From the NCBI GenBank assembly GCA_030268105.1, contig BSDZ01000032.1:310001-374000 (forward strand): a stretch of 64,000 nucleotides of DNA. The letters run 5' to 3'. The translations under genes were made by a program, and so were the position numbers. Positions 33,108 to 44,599 of the stretch are shown one piece after another; within the stretch, counting starts at the first letter, position 1, and the number at the start of each line of letters is the position of its first letter. The notes under the pieces were generated by a model. That model saw nothing but the letters and a program-made list of their open reading frames with translations. It was not told where the DNA came from and ran no database searches. The stretch is from Volvox africanus. Lineage: Eukaryota > Chlorophyta > Chlorophyceae > Chlamydomonadales > Volvocaceae.

Positions 33108-33241
33108 GCATCTGGCGTGGATGATTAAGCTATTACCACCGAAGTGAAAGCAAAGCTAATACACGAGCCGGATATACCTGAAGATATAGATGTAACGACT
33201 AGTAAGCCTTAAAGGAAAAGTAGACACCCATTTGCTCAGAT
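33108..33241 (+). pseudogene. BON-domain protein fragment
   Basis: Reads ASGVDD, TAA, AITTEVKAKLIHEPDIPEDI, DVTTSK, then after a frameshift KGKVDTHLL. BON domains of bacterial periplasmic/lipoproteins (OsmY-type) have this pattern: D-x-AIT-x-VKAKL near the start and GxVDT after a VT-x-S-KG turn. One stop and one frameshift make it a pseudogene. The copies at 51252-51389 and in each later unit differ slightly (GVDD against GVDD with a GAC codon, EV against GV). The fragment covers only the first third to half of one domain. Confidence 0.5.
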
Positions 33242-33316
33242 TAAATAGTCCGAATATATTTCCAATATCTTCTTAGCCATACTTCTTGAGGACCATATAC
33301 TGATAAAAAATCTTAA

Positions 33317-33790
33317 AAGGAGATCATCGATGGATATTGCGACTCGGACTGGGCAGGAGACACTAACTCAAGGCGATCCACGACTGGGTACGTATTTCGC
33401 GTTAATGGTACCGCAATCAGCTGGAGCAGTCAGTTGCAGCGCACTGTGGCAGCGTCATCCGTGGAGGCTGAATACCAGGCCCTTTCCAGCGCCGTCAGGG
33501 AAGTCCTCTGGTTGAATAAGCTATGCGGGGACCTAAAGGCGGACTCCGACGGAATCAGAATCAACATAGACTCACAAGGGGCCTTAGACCTAGGCAACAA
33601 CCCCATTACCTCATCACGGTCTAAGCATATTGATGTACAGCATCACATGATTCGTGAGAGAGTGATAGAGGGCGACGTGGCACTGAGGCATTGCCGCACG
33701 GAGGAGATGGTGGCGGACGCATTGACCAAACCACTGCCAGAAGGAAAGTTCGTCTGGTACCGCCGAGAGATGGGACTAGACGATACCTGA
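33317..33790 (+). pseudogene. Copia-B RNase H fragment with natural end
   Basis: Starts at the same breakpoint as all unit copies (AAGGAGATCATCGATGG) and runs to the copia-B stop TGA at 33788-33790. RNase H motifs are intact (DSDWAGD, SSVEAEYQAL, KHIDVQHH, VADALTKPLPEGK). No RT, so not functional. Confidence 0.88.
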
Positions 33791-34095
33791 CGAGGAAGTC
33801 ATCGATTTGTTGGTAGAGACCAGCTCATATAGGCCAATAAGGCGTGAGTCCGGGTGGCTGGCTGTAGTTAATCTGTATTCGATAGTGAGGTAATTATCTC
33901 TTTTGACAATAATTTTCATAAGCGAAGGATTACTTATTCTTATTGTGGCATCTTACAGCACCAGTCCAGCATCGTCTCAATTGCCTTATCGTAGAGGTTT
34001 ATTTCAGTGATACTTAGCAACTTGACGCTACTATCTTTGAGGGGGTGTGATATTGAAGTGCCCTATTCGACCATGACGTGCATCCCGAGGGGGTG
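33791..34095 (+). other. Copia-B 3' UTR and polypurine tract, second copy
   Basis: 305 bp matching 20789-21093 nearly exactly, ending in CCCGAGGGGGTG. No gene seen. Confidence 0.8.
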
Positions 34096-34426
34096 TGTTG
34101 CGATTGTTGCGATTATGCGGGATTTCACGTCATCGTAATACAGTTTGGTAATGGTTGTGTAATAGCTCTTACTTAGGTGCGAGTAACTACGATGTGAGCT
34201 AGATATCGAGACGAGTGCCGTACAGTTATTATCGCGAGTATATTGCATATGCGCACTATGCTCTATTTAGTCTTGCGCGTTACTAACGTTGATACTATAA
34301 TTATTTATGCCAAATATACACGGTTCCTGCGTCAATACATTGTAATCTATCCACGTTTCGCATCGGTTGCTCCTATCTTCGTAACATACCTATTACTGCT
34401 TTCTGCTATTCGTGTTGCAATCAGCA
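34096..34426 (+). repeat. Copia-B LTR, second copy
   Basis: 331 bp from TGTTGCGATTG to AATCAGCA, matching 21094-21424. Followed directly by GACCCGTAACG. Confidence 0.72.
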
Positions 34427-34870
34427 GACCCGTAACGCCAACTTTGCCCCATAATCATGCAAGGGTTATCGATGGGCGGATAACGGAGGACATCACTGCG
34501 GCCGCGCACTATAGACGAATCGTTTCTTTTGCATTCCTTTCTTTTTTACGGAGGTCATCACTGTGGCCTAGCTGCGTTGTGCTGCTTACTTCTGACTGTG
34601 TTGAAGTCATTAATAATCCGGGCCGCTGTTCCGTATTATATAACATTCATCGGTACTTTTGCTCACTGTTTAAACTCCTCCAGGAGAGATACTGCGCTTG
34701 TCCTCAATGTACCTCTGACTTAGGTCCCCCTCAACAGCAAGCGGGAATGAACTTCTTGGCAAGCCGTGCACAAGGTTCGGGGCATGGGGCTGCCTGGGCC
34801 GGATTACTTGCTCTGCCATCCAATTGTATCCCCACAATCTGCAACAATTTGTAAGGACAAAATCTGTCAC
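34427..34870. other. Unassigned segment, second copy
   Basis: Near-identical to 21538-21983. No gene, RNA or repeat identity recognised. It ends at the empty CAATC site into which element C inserted in the other copy. Confidence 0.6.
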
Positions 34871-36029
34871 GTCAATCCCCCCAAATCAAAAGAACTATAA
34901 CAGCAGAAGTCAAAAGTCCATGCAATTCTTAATTACCTACAATCGTTTGCCAGTGCCTATGCAAATGATTGTCCAAATCTATTACAAAAGCAGTTGCACA
35001 AGCCGTGAAACGTTTTACCGCCGGCATAATAATGACTCAGTTCTGATTGGAATTAAATATGTATACAGCGCAGAGGCATAATTTGATTTTATTTCGTTAT
35101 ACATCAACAAAGTTGCTACATAAAATCAGCTGAACACACAAAGTGGCTACAAAGTGATGAACGAATTAAAAAAATTGCAAAAGCAGTTTTAAATTTTAAA
35201 GCAGGATATGATGATATTTTAAACCCAGTCAGCAAAGCACCAAGGTACTATTTGAATTGATGTGTATGTGAGTGTTGCTCAGATTCCAACATCATAAGCC
35301 CTCATTGACTATATGCAACTGCAATAAGAAAACACAACAAATTGTGGCGATATATACTAATTTTTGTTCTGATTGGAATAGAATATAAAAAATATACATC
35401 CAGGTGAAAAAGGGCGAGTTTTAGTTCGTTTTATCACAATGAAGTGTCAACCTGAAATAGAAAGTGGAAAGATAAAAACGCCACCCGAAGCAAGCATATC
35501 GATTGAGCACAACGGAGTTGACAATCTGTTGGAATGTGAGCAACACTCATATACGAAAGAATGTCAGAGCAAGTAATACGGCCCACGAGGGGCCGGGCGC
35601 TTTGCTAACTTCAAGACAATCGGCCCAGATCGGGGACGTCAATGGCACAGCTCCCAGGTCGAGATGGGAGCATGAAGAAAACCACGGCATGGACTATAAC
35701 AACAGAATCGTGCGTATACACAATGCAAAGAAAACGCAAAGCGTAAGTTTTTTCAATATCCTTCGCGATCCTTACGCACCCTAAGCAAACGAATATTTTT
35801 GGGTTTTAACACAACCTCAAGCGAAACTTTGCAATGTCAAGCGCTTCCACAAATATTGTACAGCCCATGTACAGCCTAACCCACAGCAAGAGACCCACAC
35901 GCAAGCGTATCCTTTTTAACCAAAAAATGAGACTTCGGTGATTGATTTGTGCCTGCTGCTTGGAATCTTCCGCCTCTTTTCTTCATACAACATTTCTTTA
36001 CCTGTTCGCATGCTTTTTGCGGCATGTTA

Positions 36030-36296
36030 TGTTGAGTAGACGGCTTAAGGTAGATGCTGACGGGCACAGCGGAAGGGAAGCCGCTCCGTTCAGCAGAGTA
36101 GGACGATTAAGGTAGATTCAGCTGTTACAAGGAGTGGATAGGAGAGAGCTTATCCAAGTAAGGACCGATTAGGGAAGAGCAAATGTTATAGAACAGTTTG
36201 CCTATTTATATCAAGGCAAACTGTACTTCAGCTACCACAAGGTTCCTAACCTTGTACCGAAATCCCCGTCACCGGCCCACGGGTCATCGCGGTCGG
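36030..36296 (-). repeat. Copia-A LTR fragment, inverted
   Basis: 267 bp of the LTR 3' part on the minus strand (starts TGTTGAGTAGACGG on +), breaking off at ATCGCGGTCG and joining + strand copia-A RNase H. The left flank is the unit block at GGCATGTTA. Confidence 0.88.
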
Positions 36297-36678
36297 GAGC
36301 AGTCAACTCCAGCGTACTGTGGCGGCGTCATCAGTAGAGGCGGAGTACCAGGCCCTTTCGGCTGCAGTCCGTGAAGCGCTGTGGCTGTTGAAGCTGTGCG
36401 AGGACTTGGGAGTTGAGGCGTCTCAGATGAGGATCCAGGTGGATTCCCAAGGGGCGATGAACCTGGGCAACAATCCCATCACATCACCACGTTCCAAGCA
36501 CATTGATGTGCAGCACCACTTGGTGCGTGAGCGGGTAGCCAGTGGTGAGGTGGCGCTGAAGTACTGCTGTACGGAGAAGATGGTTGCAGACGCCTTGACA
36601 AAGGCTCTGCCTGAGGCGAAGTTTACGTGGTGCCGTCGTGAGATGGGCCTAGACGTGGTGGAGACCAAAGGCCGGTAA
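36297..36678 (+). pseudogene. Copia-A RNase H 3' fragment
   Basis: C-terminal RNase H of copia-A from SSQLQRTVAASSVEAEYQAL to the natural stop TAA (36676-36678), followed by the polypurine tract CCCGAGGGGGTG (36719-36730) and the LTR at 36731. Its body was lost at the junction with the inverted LTR fragment. Confidence 0.88.
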
Positions 36679-36730
36679 CAGACGTGCAGATACGGCAGTT
36701 TGTTTTGGCGACGTTTGTCCCGAGGGGGTG

Positions 36731-37293
36731 TGTTAAGTTGTGCGGGACAAAACATCTCTTTTATTGGTGACCATTCTGATGGCACCAGGATATGAACTTT
36801 GGTCGCATAGCAACGACCTGCTGATAGCGGGATTCAACCCCCCCATCGCGCCGATGTGTTCGCGCGCTGTCGTGATGTCTTAGGACGATGCTTGCATAGC
36901 TTGCGTTTACTGACAAGTAAGTTGTTGTTAGGCGATCGCGATTCGTATATTCGTATATACGAACGCGATGAAGCTGCAAGTAGGTGCAGGAAGCTGCGAG
37001 AAGGTACTGAACCTTGGTACGCGCGTTCGACCGCGATGACCCGTGGGTCGGTGACGAGGATTTCGGTACAAGGTTAGGAACCTTGTGGTAGTTGAAGTAC
37101 AGTTTGCCTTGATATAAATAGGCAAACTGTTCTATAACATTTGCTCTTCCCTAATCGGTCCTTACTTGGATAAGCTCTCTCCTATCCACTCCTTGTAACA
37201 GCTGAATCTACCTTAATCGTCCTACTCTGCTGAACGGAGCGGCTTCCCTTCCGCTGTGCCCGTCAGCATCTACCTTAAGCCGTCTACTCAACA
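36731..37293 (+). repeat. Copia-A 5' LTR (shared)
   Basis: 563 bp, TGTTAAGTTGTGC...CGTCTACTCAACA. Contains hairpins at the CGTATAT-TCGT-ATATACG site near 36945-36962, ACAAGGTT-AGG-AACCTTGT near 37067-37085, and the TATA hairpin at 37099-37130. A few differences from 49449-50009. Confidence 0.92.
37099..37130 (+). promoter_or_regulatory. TATA box in loop of copia-A LTR hairpin
   Basis: A perfect 11-bp inverted repeat ACAGTTTGCCT / AGGCAAACTGT encloses TGATATAAAT; with the next base this gives TATAAATA. Conserved in all copia-A LTRs in the window. Likely the core promoter, by motif and position only. Confidence 0.5.
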
Positions 37294-37308
37294 GGTTATG
37301 AGCCCCGG
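37294..37308 (+). other. Half-tRNA(Met) primer-binding site of copia-A
   Basis: GGTTATGAGCCCCGG directly after the LTR, identical to that of element C. The complement is a Met anticodon arm with CUCAUAA loop. A leader of 133 bp follows up to the gag ATG. Confidence 0.78.
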
Positions 37309-37441
37309 CTGTGAAGCGGGTTAAGTCATCTGCCAATCGGAGATTGCTGCGACGTCTGCCGATTCGGCGAGTGCTAAGTAAGCTGGGACGTCGGCAACAG
37401 CAACGCGCCTGTTTTGAGCGGTTAGCTGGACGTCGGTTAAG

Positions 37442-39651
37442 ATGGGTAAGGGGACGTTAAAAGAGCCCCTAGGATTGAGTAACTATGCAACCTGGTCGTT
37501 TCGATTTGAGGCCCTCATGCATGAGGAGAAGATAAGTAGGTGGTTGCAAGAGGATCCCATGACGGACGAGGATGTTGAGGCATCGCGTTTAGTCAGGGAC
37601 TATATGATTAAGAATGTGCAGGATTGTCATTTGCCTGTTCTGCGCGCGGCCAACAATGCGCGCCAGGCATGGGATGCTTTGGCGGCCGTTTTCGCCGCCA
37701 ATAGCGATGCAAGGAAGTCGCAGCTCCTGGCTGAGTTGTCCGGAGTGCGCATGGGATCTGCGGAAGTGTTGCCGGTGTACATTGCTCGAGTGCGCAATCT
37801 GTACACAGATCTGCTGCAGGTCGGACATCCGATTACGGAGAGGGAAGTCTGTTTTCAGCTGTTGAACGGGCTTTCGAAGAAGTTCTCGATGATTGTGGCC
37901 ATTTTGACGTCTTGCGGTATCCTGACTTTGGAGAACGTGAGTTCGCAATTGTTGGCGTTTGAGAAGCGTGTAGACGCGGAAAATGCGCGCGAGGAATCTG
38001 CGGCCTTTTTCGGCGTTGGACAAGGAGATGGTCGGAGAGCTGGACCGTCGACGCGTGGCGGAAATGTTTTTCCCGCACCTGGTCGAGGTCGCGGTGGGCC
38101 GCTGCATTGCTGGAGATGCGGCGAGCCGGGGCATATTGCGCGGCTATGTCAAAAGCCGCGGATGCCGCAACTGTCGGGACCGATGGGTCAAGCATCGGGG
38201 TCCCAGGACAGGTCGGGCGGGTCATCATACCGCCGCGACGGTGAGAGCCGCCAAGGAGCGGCGGGCAACGACACGCGCAAGTCAAGTGAGCGTGGGTCGG
38301 GTGCTTCGGGACAAAGGTCTGAGCATCCGGGGAATAGCGCATTCATGACCTATGGGTCGTATAGGATGGACGGATGGTACGTCGATTCCGGTGCGTCACA
38401 GCACATCACTTATGATGAGCGAGACCTTATTAACGTGAGGAGGCTTGATACCTCATCCAGTTTTGACATCTATAGCATTGGAGGTGAAGTGCTGCGGCCT
38501 GTTGCGATGGGCACACTGGTGCTCGCACCCAATTTCTGCCCGGGCCTGACCGCAACTATTGCGGATGTGTACCTGATTCCGGAGAGCCAAGTTAAGGTGC
38601 TCTCAGTGGCTGTCATGAGCAAGACGGGAGCCGTCGTGCGTTTCGATGAGTCCGTCGTTACCATCTGCCGCCGCGGTAGGATTGTGTTGACGGGTCACCG
38701 TGAAGGAAACCTGTACGCACTGGAGTGTCGGGCGGCATCAGATGGTGGGCAACGAGGAGAGATGGGCACACTGGTGCTCGCACCCAATTTCTGCCCGGGC
38801 CTGACCGCAACTATTGCGGATGTGTACCTGATTCCGGAGAGCCAAGTTAAGGTGCTCTCAGTGGCTGTCATGAGCAAGACGGGAGCCGTCGTGCGTTTCG
38901 ATGAGTCCGTCGTTACCATCTGCCGCCGCGGTAGGATTGTGTTGACGGGTCACCGTGAAGGAAACCTGTACGCACTGGAGTGTCGGGCGGCATCAGATGG
39001 TGGGCAACGAGGAGAGTTTGTTGGAGCAACCCACGCCAAGCCGGCGAATGAGGTTGAGAACTTGTGGCACCGACGGTATGGACATATCGGGGTTGGACAG
39101 TTTGAGCGCCTGGTAAGGCACAACCTAGTGTACGGCATTGATCTCAATGCACGTAAGGCATCCACGACTGACACGTGTGAAACGTGTGTGATGTCGAAGC
39201 AGAGTCGTGGAAGGCATGCTTCTACGGGCCATAAGTCGGAAAGGTCGATGGAGTTGGTGCACATGGATGTGTGTGGGCCGATGCCCGAGGAGTCACCAAA
39301 CGGGTCTCGGTACATGACTGTTTTGTATGATGACTACACAAAGTTTTCGGCCGTTGCGTTTACGGACACGAAGGAGGCCGTAAAAGAGAAGGTGGTGACT
39401 ATGATCACCCAGTTGGAGAATATGTGCGGAAATCGGACCTGGGAGATCCGGTCCGACCGCGGTGGAGAGTTTCTGAATGAGGAGTTACGGTCATTCTTTC
39501 GCCAGAAGGGGATTAGGCATGGAATGACGGTAGGGTATACACCCGAACAGAATGGAGCTGCAGAGCGTTTGAACCGCACGCTGATTGAGAAGATGCGGGC
39601 TCTGCTGATTGATTCCAAGTTACCTCAAGAAATGTGGGCTGAGGCGGCTGC
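37442..39651 (+). pseudogene. Copia-A gag-protease-integrase, cut by G3
   Basis: Starts ATG at 37442. Order: UBN2-type Gag core (residues about 1-190), zinc knuckle CWRCGEPGHIARLC near 223-236, aspartic protease with DSGAS near 314, spacer, GAG-pre-integrase LWHRRYGHIG near 541, integrase core with HMDVCGPMPEE near 607 and [13 protein letters not shown] near 702. Gag and Pol share one frame, as usual in copia. Interrupted at codon 737 by gypsy G3; the frame resumes at 47128. The spacer between protease and integrase carries an 85-residue in-frame tandem duplication. No internal stop is seen in this part. Confidence 0.9.
38507..39016 (+). repeat. 255-bp in-frame tandem duplication in copia-A
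   Basis: ATGGGCACACTGGTGCTCGC begins at 38507 and again at 38762; the two 255-bp copies appear identical. Each encodes GTLVLAPNFCPGLTATIADV and on to RAASDGGQRGE. An exact duplication implies recent origin, after or near the time of insertion. Confidence 0.93.
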
Positions 39652-40475
39652 TGTTGTACCTCTCGTTCGCGTTTGCTCATAAGTATCTGCACGTCTGGAG
39701 ACTATCGACACCGATGCGCGAGCACTTGCAAGTACAGCAAGGCAAGCGAGAGCAAACAGAGACAGCGGAAGACTTCAAGACGAAGAGAGATATAACTTAC
39801 GGTCTTACAGATTGGAATGATGCAATGGACGAAATCGCCGTCAGCGCCGGAAGCAAGCAATCATCACGCGGCGGTGATTAGCGAAGTTCAGGCTTAGCTC
39901 GGGCTAAGTAGAATATCGTATAGCAATAGTAACGTAGGACACACAAGTGTTCTCCGGTATCGAATGTCTCTTTCTGCTTAGCCGTCCTCGCATCTGTTAT
40001 ACTCGCAGCATCACAATGCCATACGATTCACATCAGGAGGCCGATCCTAGATGTGACAACCCTACTGCGTCTAGGCGATGTCTACGCATAACAACGTATA
40101 AGCCTTTCCGGCATTCGCATGATGCAAGGGTCCGGATAACGATATCCGGTTGCAGGGCATGTATCGCGACGAGTGCGGCGCTCTCAACGTGTGCTGTAAT
40201 GAAGTAATATTATATCCGATAATATTACTTATCGTTTCGTAGCACGAGCATAATGCGCACTTCAATGCTTCGGGCTTTCATGCATGCTAGGCGGATTTGC
40301 CATGATGCGATGTCGCGATGGATAATGACAACATGCCAAATGCATATATAAATGTACACGAATACATTTATATCATGCAGATTCATTCATATGCAATGTG
40401 TTCATCACAATAGCACTTCGCCTTGTAGGATCACATCGACCTACGCATCGGCGGGAAACTAACCGTAGCACAACA
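39652..40475 (-). repeat. 3' LTR of gypsy G3
   Basis: 824 bp, TGTTG...CAACA. Differs from 46299-47122 at sites near 39933, 39981, 40013, 40019, 40270 and 40344. A few per cent diverged from G1 LTRs. Confidence 0.95.
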
Positions 40476-40491
40476 ATTATCCCCCCTCCCG
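40476..40491 (-). other. Polypurine tract of gypsy G3
   Basis: In sense CGGGAGGGGGGATAAT against the 3' LTR, as in G1. Confidence 0.9.
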
Positions 40492-40534
40492 TATGCAGCG
40501 TCCTCGCTGCTTCATACAGCATCGACTGCAAGGG

Positions 40535-43500
40535 TCATTGGGCTTGCGTGGCACGTTTGCGGGCTTCTTCGAGCAGGGGTTTCATGTCCTGTGAGAAGTT
40601 GAGTGCCGGTTCCCATGAGTTGTGCTCGTCGGTATACCCTGTCCACTTAACCAAGTACTCGTGTACTGTCCGCTTACGTCGGTGTCGGCCCACACGACGT
40701 GCGCGATAATCTAACACCCGCTCCACATCGTAAAACTTCTGTTTACCAGCGATCCAGGTCTCGGGAACTGGTTCGATCGCTGCGGGGGCGTTAGCAGGCT
40801 CAGGGGCGGGTTCCGTACCACGATACGGACGAACAAGCGATACGTGAAACGTGGGGTGAATGGTCATGTCAGCGGGTAATGCAAGCTCCACAGCCACATT
40901 CCCAACCATGCGCACGACAGGATACGGACCAATCCAGCGGGGTAAAAGTTTTTGGGATCCGTCGGCCAAGGGACGCAAGTTCTTGGTGCTTAGCAACACG
41001 AGTTGCCCTTCCGAAAACGTCACATCCTGCTGAGATTTGTTATAGTATTCCATCGTTCGTTGCTGCGCCGCGTCCAAACACGACTTCGCGTCTGTGATTC
41101 GGGACATAAAAGACTTGGCAAAAAGTTTAGCAGCAGGCACGTTCACTTCCAACTCACGCCACACGGGTAGCGCGGGATGAAATCCGTAGTTAAGAAAGAA
41201 CGGACTTTTGCCTGTAGAGCGGTTAACAGCGTTGTTAAGCGCGAATTCTGCCGCAGTCAAATACGTATCCCAAACGAGTGGTGTGCGACCAGCATAATTG
41301 CGCAACATATCACCCAACGTGCGGTTTGTGCGTTCGGTTTGACCATCAGTCTGCGGGTGATACGCCGTGCTCAGGTTGACGCGCATGCCAACTAGTTTGC
41401 AGAGCGCTTCCCAAAACTTAGACGTGAACTGTCCACCGCGGTCCGAGATCACATTTTTGGGAATCCCGTGTAACCGAACCACATTATCAAAAAACAAACG
41501 TGCAGTTTGCTCAGCCGTGCAGGATGATGTGCATGGTGCTAGGTGAACCATCTTAGTCAGACGATCGACCATTACGAACACCGCATCGTATCCCCCCTCA
41601 GTTTTGGGCAGCGCGACTACGAAGTCCATGGAAACACTTTCCCAAGGCGCATCCGGGACAGGCAACGGTTGCAACAACCCATGGCCCTTACCGGACAAAG
41701 CCTTATTGCGCTGGCACAGACTGCATGTCTGGACGAAGTTCGCCGCATCCTTAGCCAAACGAGGCCACCAAAAGGAGCGTTGCACCAAGTCGATCAATCG
41801 CTTGCTACCAGGGTGTCCTGCTAACGGGTCCTCGTGGAACCGCGCAAGGATGTCGTAGCGTAGCGCGTCATCGTTCGGAACGACGATTTGCGTGGCTGCA
41901 CCCTCCGTCCGTAGCCAAAGGCCATTCTGCTTGCGAAAGTTTTCTACATTAGCCGGGTCCGCGAACCAGGCATCTGCGTTGTAGGCAACCTTCAACCGCT
42001 CCGCGAGGTCCGTCGCGATCGGTACCTCCTCGCTACGCGGCCGCACGACGGGCGCTGCCAAAATTGCAGCGTGTAGCGACGGATGTCGACTGAGAGCATC
42101 GGCAATATTCAATTTACCAGAAATATACTCCCAGGTGCAGTTGAACCTAGCTAGATATTCCATCCACCTAGCTTGACGGCGGTTCAACGTCGGAACGCTT
42201 TGCAAAAACGTTAGGGGCTTATGGTCAGTCTTTAAAGTAAACGGGCGTCCCTCGAGGTAACAGCGCCATTCCTTTAAAGCATGCAGCACGGCCAGAAGCT
42301 CCTGTTCCCCGGTGGTGTAGCGAATCTCCGCACCAGAAAACTTCTTACTCGTGAAGGCGATCGGTCGCCCTTCCTGTAACAATACAGCGCCGCTTCCAAA
42401 TATTGAGGCATCAGACACTACCTCAACACGAAACGGCAACGAGTAATCAGGGAATGCAAGGGTGACATCTTCGGCAACGATTCGTTTGAGCTCTTCGAAT
42501 GCCCGCTGGCATTGCGACGTCCACGACTCAAGCGAAACAAAAACGCCTTTGCGAGTTAAGTTAGTAAGCGGGGCCGCAATGATGGAATATTTTTCAATGA
42601 ACTTTCGGAAATAATTGGTCAAGCCAAGGAACTTACGCAGCTCCGTGAGGTTCTGAGGCGCGGGCCAATCGCGAACCACGGCGACCTTCCGCGGGTCCAT
42701 CTTCACACCGGTGGCCGACACAATGTGGCCCAAATATTCCACCTGAGGCTGCGCCCAAAAGCATTTGGCGCGTTTAGCAAACAATTGCTCCCGCCTCATA
42801 ACGTCGAGCACGAGCCGCAGATGCTCCAAGTGCTCCTCGCGCGTCTTAGAATATACCAAGATGTCATCCAGGTAGCAAACAACGAACCTGTCGATAAACG
42901 GCCTAAACATTCGGTCCATAACCGCCTGAAACGTCGCAGGGGCATTAGTCAAACCAAACGATAGGACCGTATACTCAAAGTGACCAAAGGGCGTCCGAAA
43001 AGCGGTTTTCGGGATATCAGAGGCAGCGATGCGAATCTGATTGTAGCCCTGTTGTAAGTCAATTGAGGAAAAATAAGCCGAGCCCTTCAGCTTATCCAAC
43101 AGGTCGTCAACGCGTGGCAAAGGGTAGCGATTTTTCACCGTATTCGCATTTAACCCCCGGTAATCGATGCACATGCGCAAGGTCCCATCCTTCTTACCGA
43201 CAAACAAAATCGGTGCAGAATACGGGGATGTGCTGGGGCGTATCATACCCTTCGCGAGCAAATCCGTCACCTGGTGCTTTACCTCGTCCAGCTCCAATGG
43301 ACTCAACCTGTACATTGGCCGGGCCGTAGGCTGCGCTCCAGGCATGAGAGGGATTGTGTGATCAACAGGACGCATAGGTGGTATGCCAGGGATATCTTTA
43401 AAGACGTCCTCATACTGCGACAGTAGGGCCTCAACCTCAGGATCCGCAGAAATCTGCGCGGTGGTGACACAACAGCTCACCCGCGGCCTTAAAAGCAGTC

Positions 43501-44596
43501 CGTGGGCACCCTTCCGTAACAAACGGACGGCCTCCTTACACCCGACTAGCTCTGGTTCGATTCGCGCGGCCATTGCGGTCACAGCGAAATTAACCATAGG
43601 CACCGCCTCAGTTTCGCCCTCCTTTGGTGTGACATGTTCGAACGACAGGAAAGGTACCTTAATCGACAGAGTACCCTTGCACATATGCAGGGTTGCGGTC
43701 TCCATGTCGATGCGCGCGCGGTACTGTCGTAATGTCGACGACCCCATTATGTACGGTGCAGTCTCTGCTAAGCCCTGCAGCACGTACGGCCGGGTCACAA
43801 CACGCAAAGGGCCTATCGATAGGCTAAGGGTAATCCTGCCCACGATGGAATGCTTACCCCCGTCAGCAAGGGTAACCTGTGGACAATCAGACGACTCTGG
43901 GGACAACCCCAGCGCGTTCACCTCTGCGACAGAGATGAAGTCGTCGCTGGCACCGGTGTCAACAAGTGCCTTCAGAGTACGGCCATTCAAACCGATCTGA
44001 ACCACAGGGACACGGTTATCTACGAGCGACTGCCCAGCAGACAACGTCAGTGCACTTAAGGCGGGTCCGTAACCAACGGCACCCCCATCAGGAGCTTCGT
44101 ACCAAACGTCAACCGAGTAGGATAGGCATGGCCACGGAGCCAGCGTAACCTCCCAATCCACACCATTAAACAAAACGGTGCCCGGCTCGAACCGGTGGAC
44201 ATGCCGCATACCCCATAACGATGCCTCTGCCTTGCGCCGACAGAAAGCAGGGAGTAATACACATGCGGCAGTGCCTGGATATTGACGCCTACATCTCCTG
44301 TATATGGCCAACTGTTCCGACATCTCACGCAGAGACGAGGGGATGAACAAAACCACGTGGTTAGACAGATCGATAGACGACAGGGGACGGCGAGGTGTAA
44401 ACAAATTACACAACGGGTCGAAGCAGAGAAGTCCCGTGCGTCCGTCAAGCGTGATGCGTCGCGCAATGACTCGCTCGATGTGTCCAAGTACACAAGGCAA
44501 CAATGCCTTAACGGCTGGCCGTAAGGATGACCACCGACCACGCGTTAGTTCAGAAATCCCAGGTGGTGCCCCCTCCGCAGGAACCCGGGCAAGCCC
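40535..44596 (-). CDS. pol: Gypsy G3 Pol: PR-RT-RH-IN-chromodomain
   Basis: Same length and domain order as G1 Pol, with scattered substitutions (for example [10 protein letters not shown] for [10 protein letters not shown] in the linker before integrase, and MVHLAPC for MVHQAPC in the integrase core). Catalytic motifs are all present: DTGAS, YLDD, SDAS and TDHKPL, the integrase D-D-E and HHCC, and the chromodomain YLVKWTGY with WEPALNF. Continues in frame from the gag TAG at 44597-44599 without an intervening ATG. TGA stop at 40535-40537. A candidate source of enzymes for mobilising the family. Confidence 0.95.
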   Translation of the reverse strand, partial: GLARVPAEGAPPGISELTRGRWSSLRPAVKALLPCVLGHIERVIARRITLDGRTGLLCFDPLCNLFTPRRPLSSIDLSNHVVLFIPSSLREMSEQLAIYRRCRRQYPGTAACVLLPAFCRRKAEASLWGMRHVHRFEPGTVLFNGVDWEVTLAPWPCLSYSVDVWYEAPDGGAVGYGPALSALTLSAGQSLVDNRVPVVQIGLNGRTLKALVDTGASDDFISVAEVNALGLSPESSDCPQVTLADGGKHSIVGRITLSLSIGPLRVVTRPYVLQGLAETAPYIMGSSTLRQYRARIDMETATLHMCKGTLSIKVPFLSFEHVTPKEGETEAVPMVNFAVTAMAARIEPELVGCKEAVRLLRKGAHGLLLRPRVSCCVTTAQISADPEVEALLSQYEDVFKDIPGIPPMRPVDHTIPLMPGAQPTARPMYRLSPLELDEVKHQVTDLLAKGMIRPSTSPYSAPILFVGKKDGTLRMCIDYRGLNANTVKNRYPLPRVDDLLDKLKGSAYFSSIDLQQGYNQIRIAASDIPKTAFRTPFGHFEYTVLSFGLTNAPATFQAVMDRMFRPFIDRFVVCYLDDILVYSKTREEHLEHLRLVLDVMRREQLFAKRAKCFWAQPQVEYLGHIVSATGVKMDPRKVAVVRDWPAPQNLTELRKFLGLTNYFRKFIEKYSIIAAPLTNLTRKGVFVSLESWTSQCQRAFEELKRIVAEDVTLAFPDYSLPFRVEVVSDASIFGSGAVLLQEGRPIAFTSKKFSGAEIRYTTGEQELLAVLHALKEWRCYLEGRPFTLKTDHKPLTFLQSVPTLNRRQARWMEYLARFNCTWEYISGKLNIADALSRHPSLHAAILAAPVVRPRSEEVPIATDLAERLKVAYNADAWFADPANVENFRKQNGLWLRTEGAATQIVVPNDDALRYDILARFHEDPLAGHPGSKRLIDLVQRSFWWPRLAKDAANFVQTCSLCQRNKALSGKGHGLLQPLPVPDAPWESVSMDFVVALPKTEGGYDAVFVMVDRLTKMVHLAPCTSSCTAEQTARLFFDNVVRLHGIPKNVISDRGGQFTSKFWEALCKLVGMRVNLSTAYHPQTDGQTERTNRTLGDMLRNYAGRTPLVWDTYLTAAEFALNNAVNRSTGKSPFFLNYGFHPALPVWRELEVNVPAAKLFAKSFMSRITDAKSCLDAAQQRTMEYYNKSQQDVTFSEGQLVLLSTKNLRPLADGSQKLLPRWIGPYPVVRMVGNVAVELALPADMTIHPTFHVSLVRPYRGTEPAPEPANAPAAIEPVPETWIAGKQKFYDVERVLDYRARRVGRHRRKRTVHEYLVKWTGYTDEHNSWEPALNFSQDMKPLLEEARKRATQAQ

Positions 44597-44599
44597 CTA
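44558..44599 (-). promoter_or_regulatory. Candidate gag-pol readthrough site (G3)
   Basis: TAG at 44597-44599, a 7-nt spacer and the same CCCGGGT / ACCTGGG pairing as in G1, with no base difference across the site although the two elements differ elsewhere. Pol is open in the same frame. Confidence 0.6.

Larger units (their letters stand above)
33047..36029 (+). repeat. Undeleted repeat-unit block
   Basis: Contains in order: IS256-type remnant (minus, about 33047-33089), BON-type remnant, copia-B RNase H with its natural end, 3' UTR, copia-B LTR, the unassigned 34427-34870 piece, the two AT-rich frames (35120-35260, 35382-35576) and the GC-richer piece, up to GGCATGTTAT just before the CA tract. 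It keeps the 1.07 kb that the array units lack and so represents the ancestral arrangement. Cut at 36030 by an inverted copia-A LTR fragment. Confidence 0.85.

Noticed and set aside
34824..35081. 85-codon frame MYPHNLQQFVRTKS, repeated in all blocks
   Set aside because: It spans the junction between the GC-rich unassigned piece and AT-rich DNA, with no motif; likely chance, though its right half could belong to the bacterial-type DNA.
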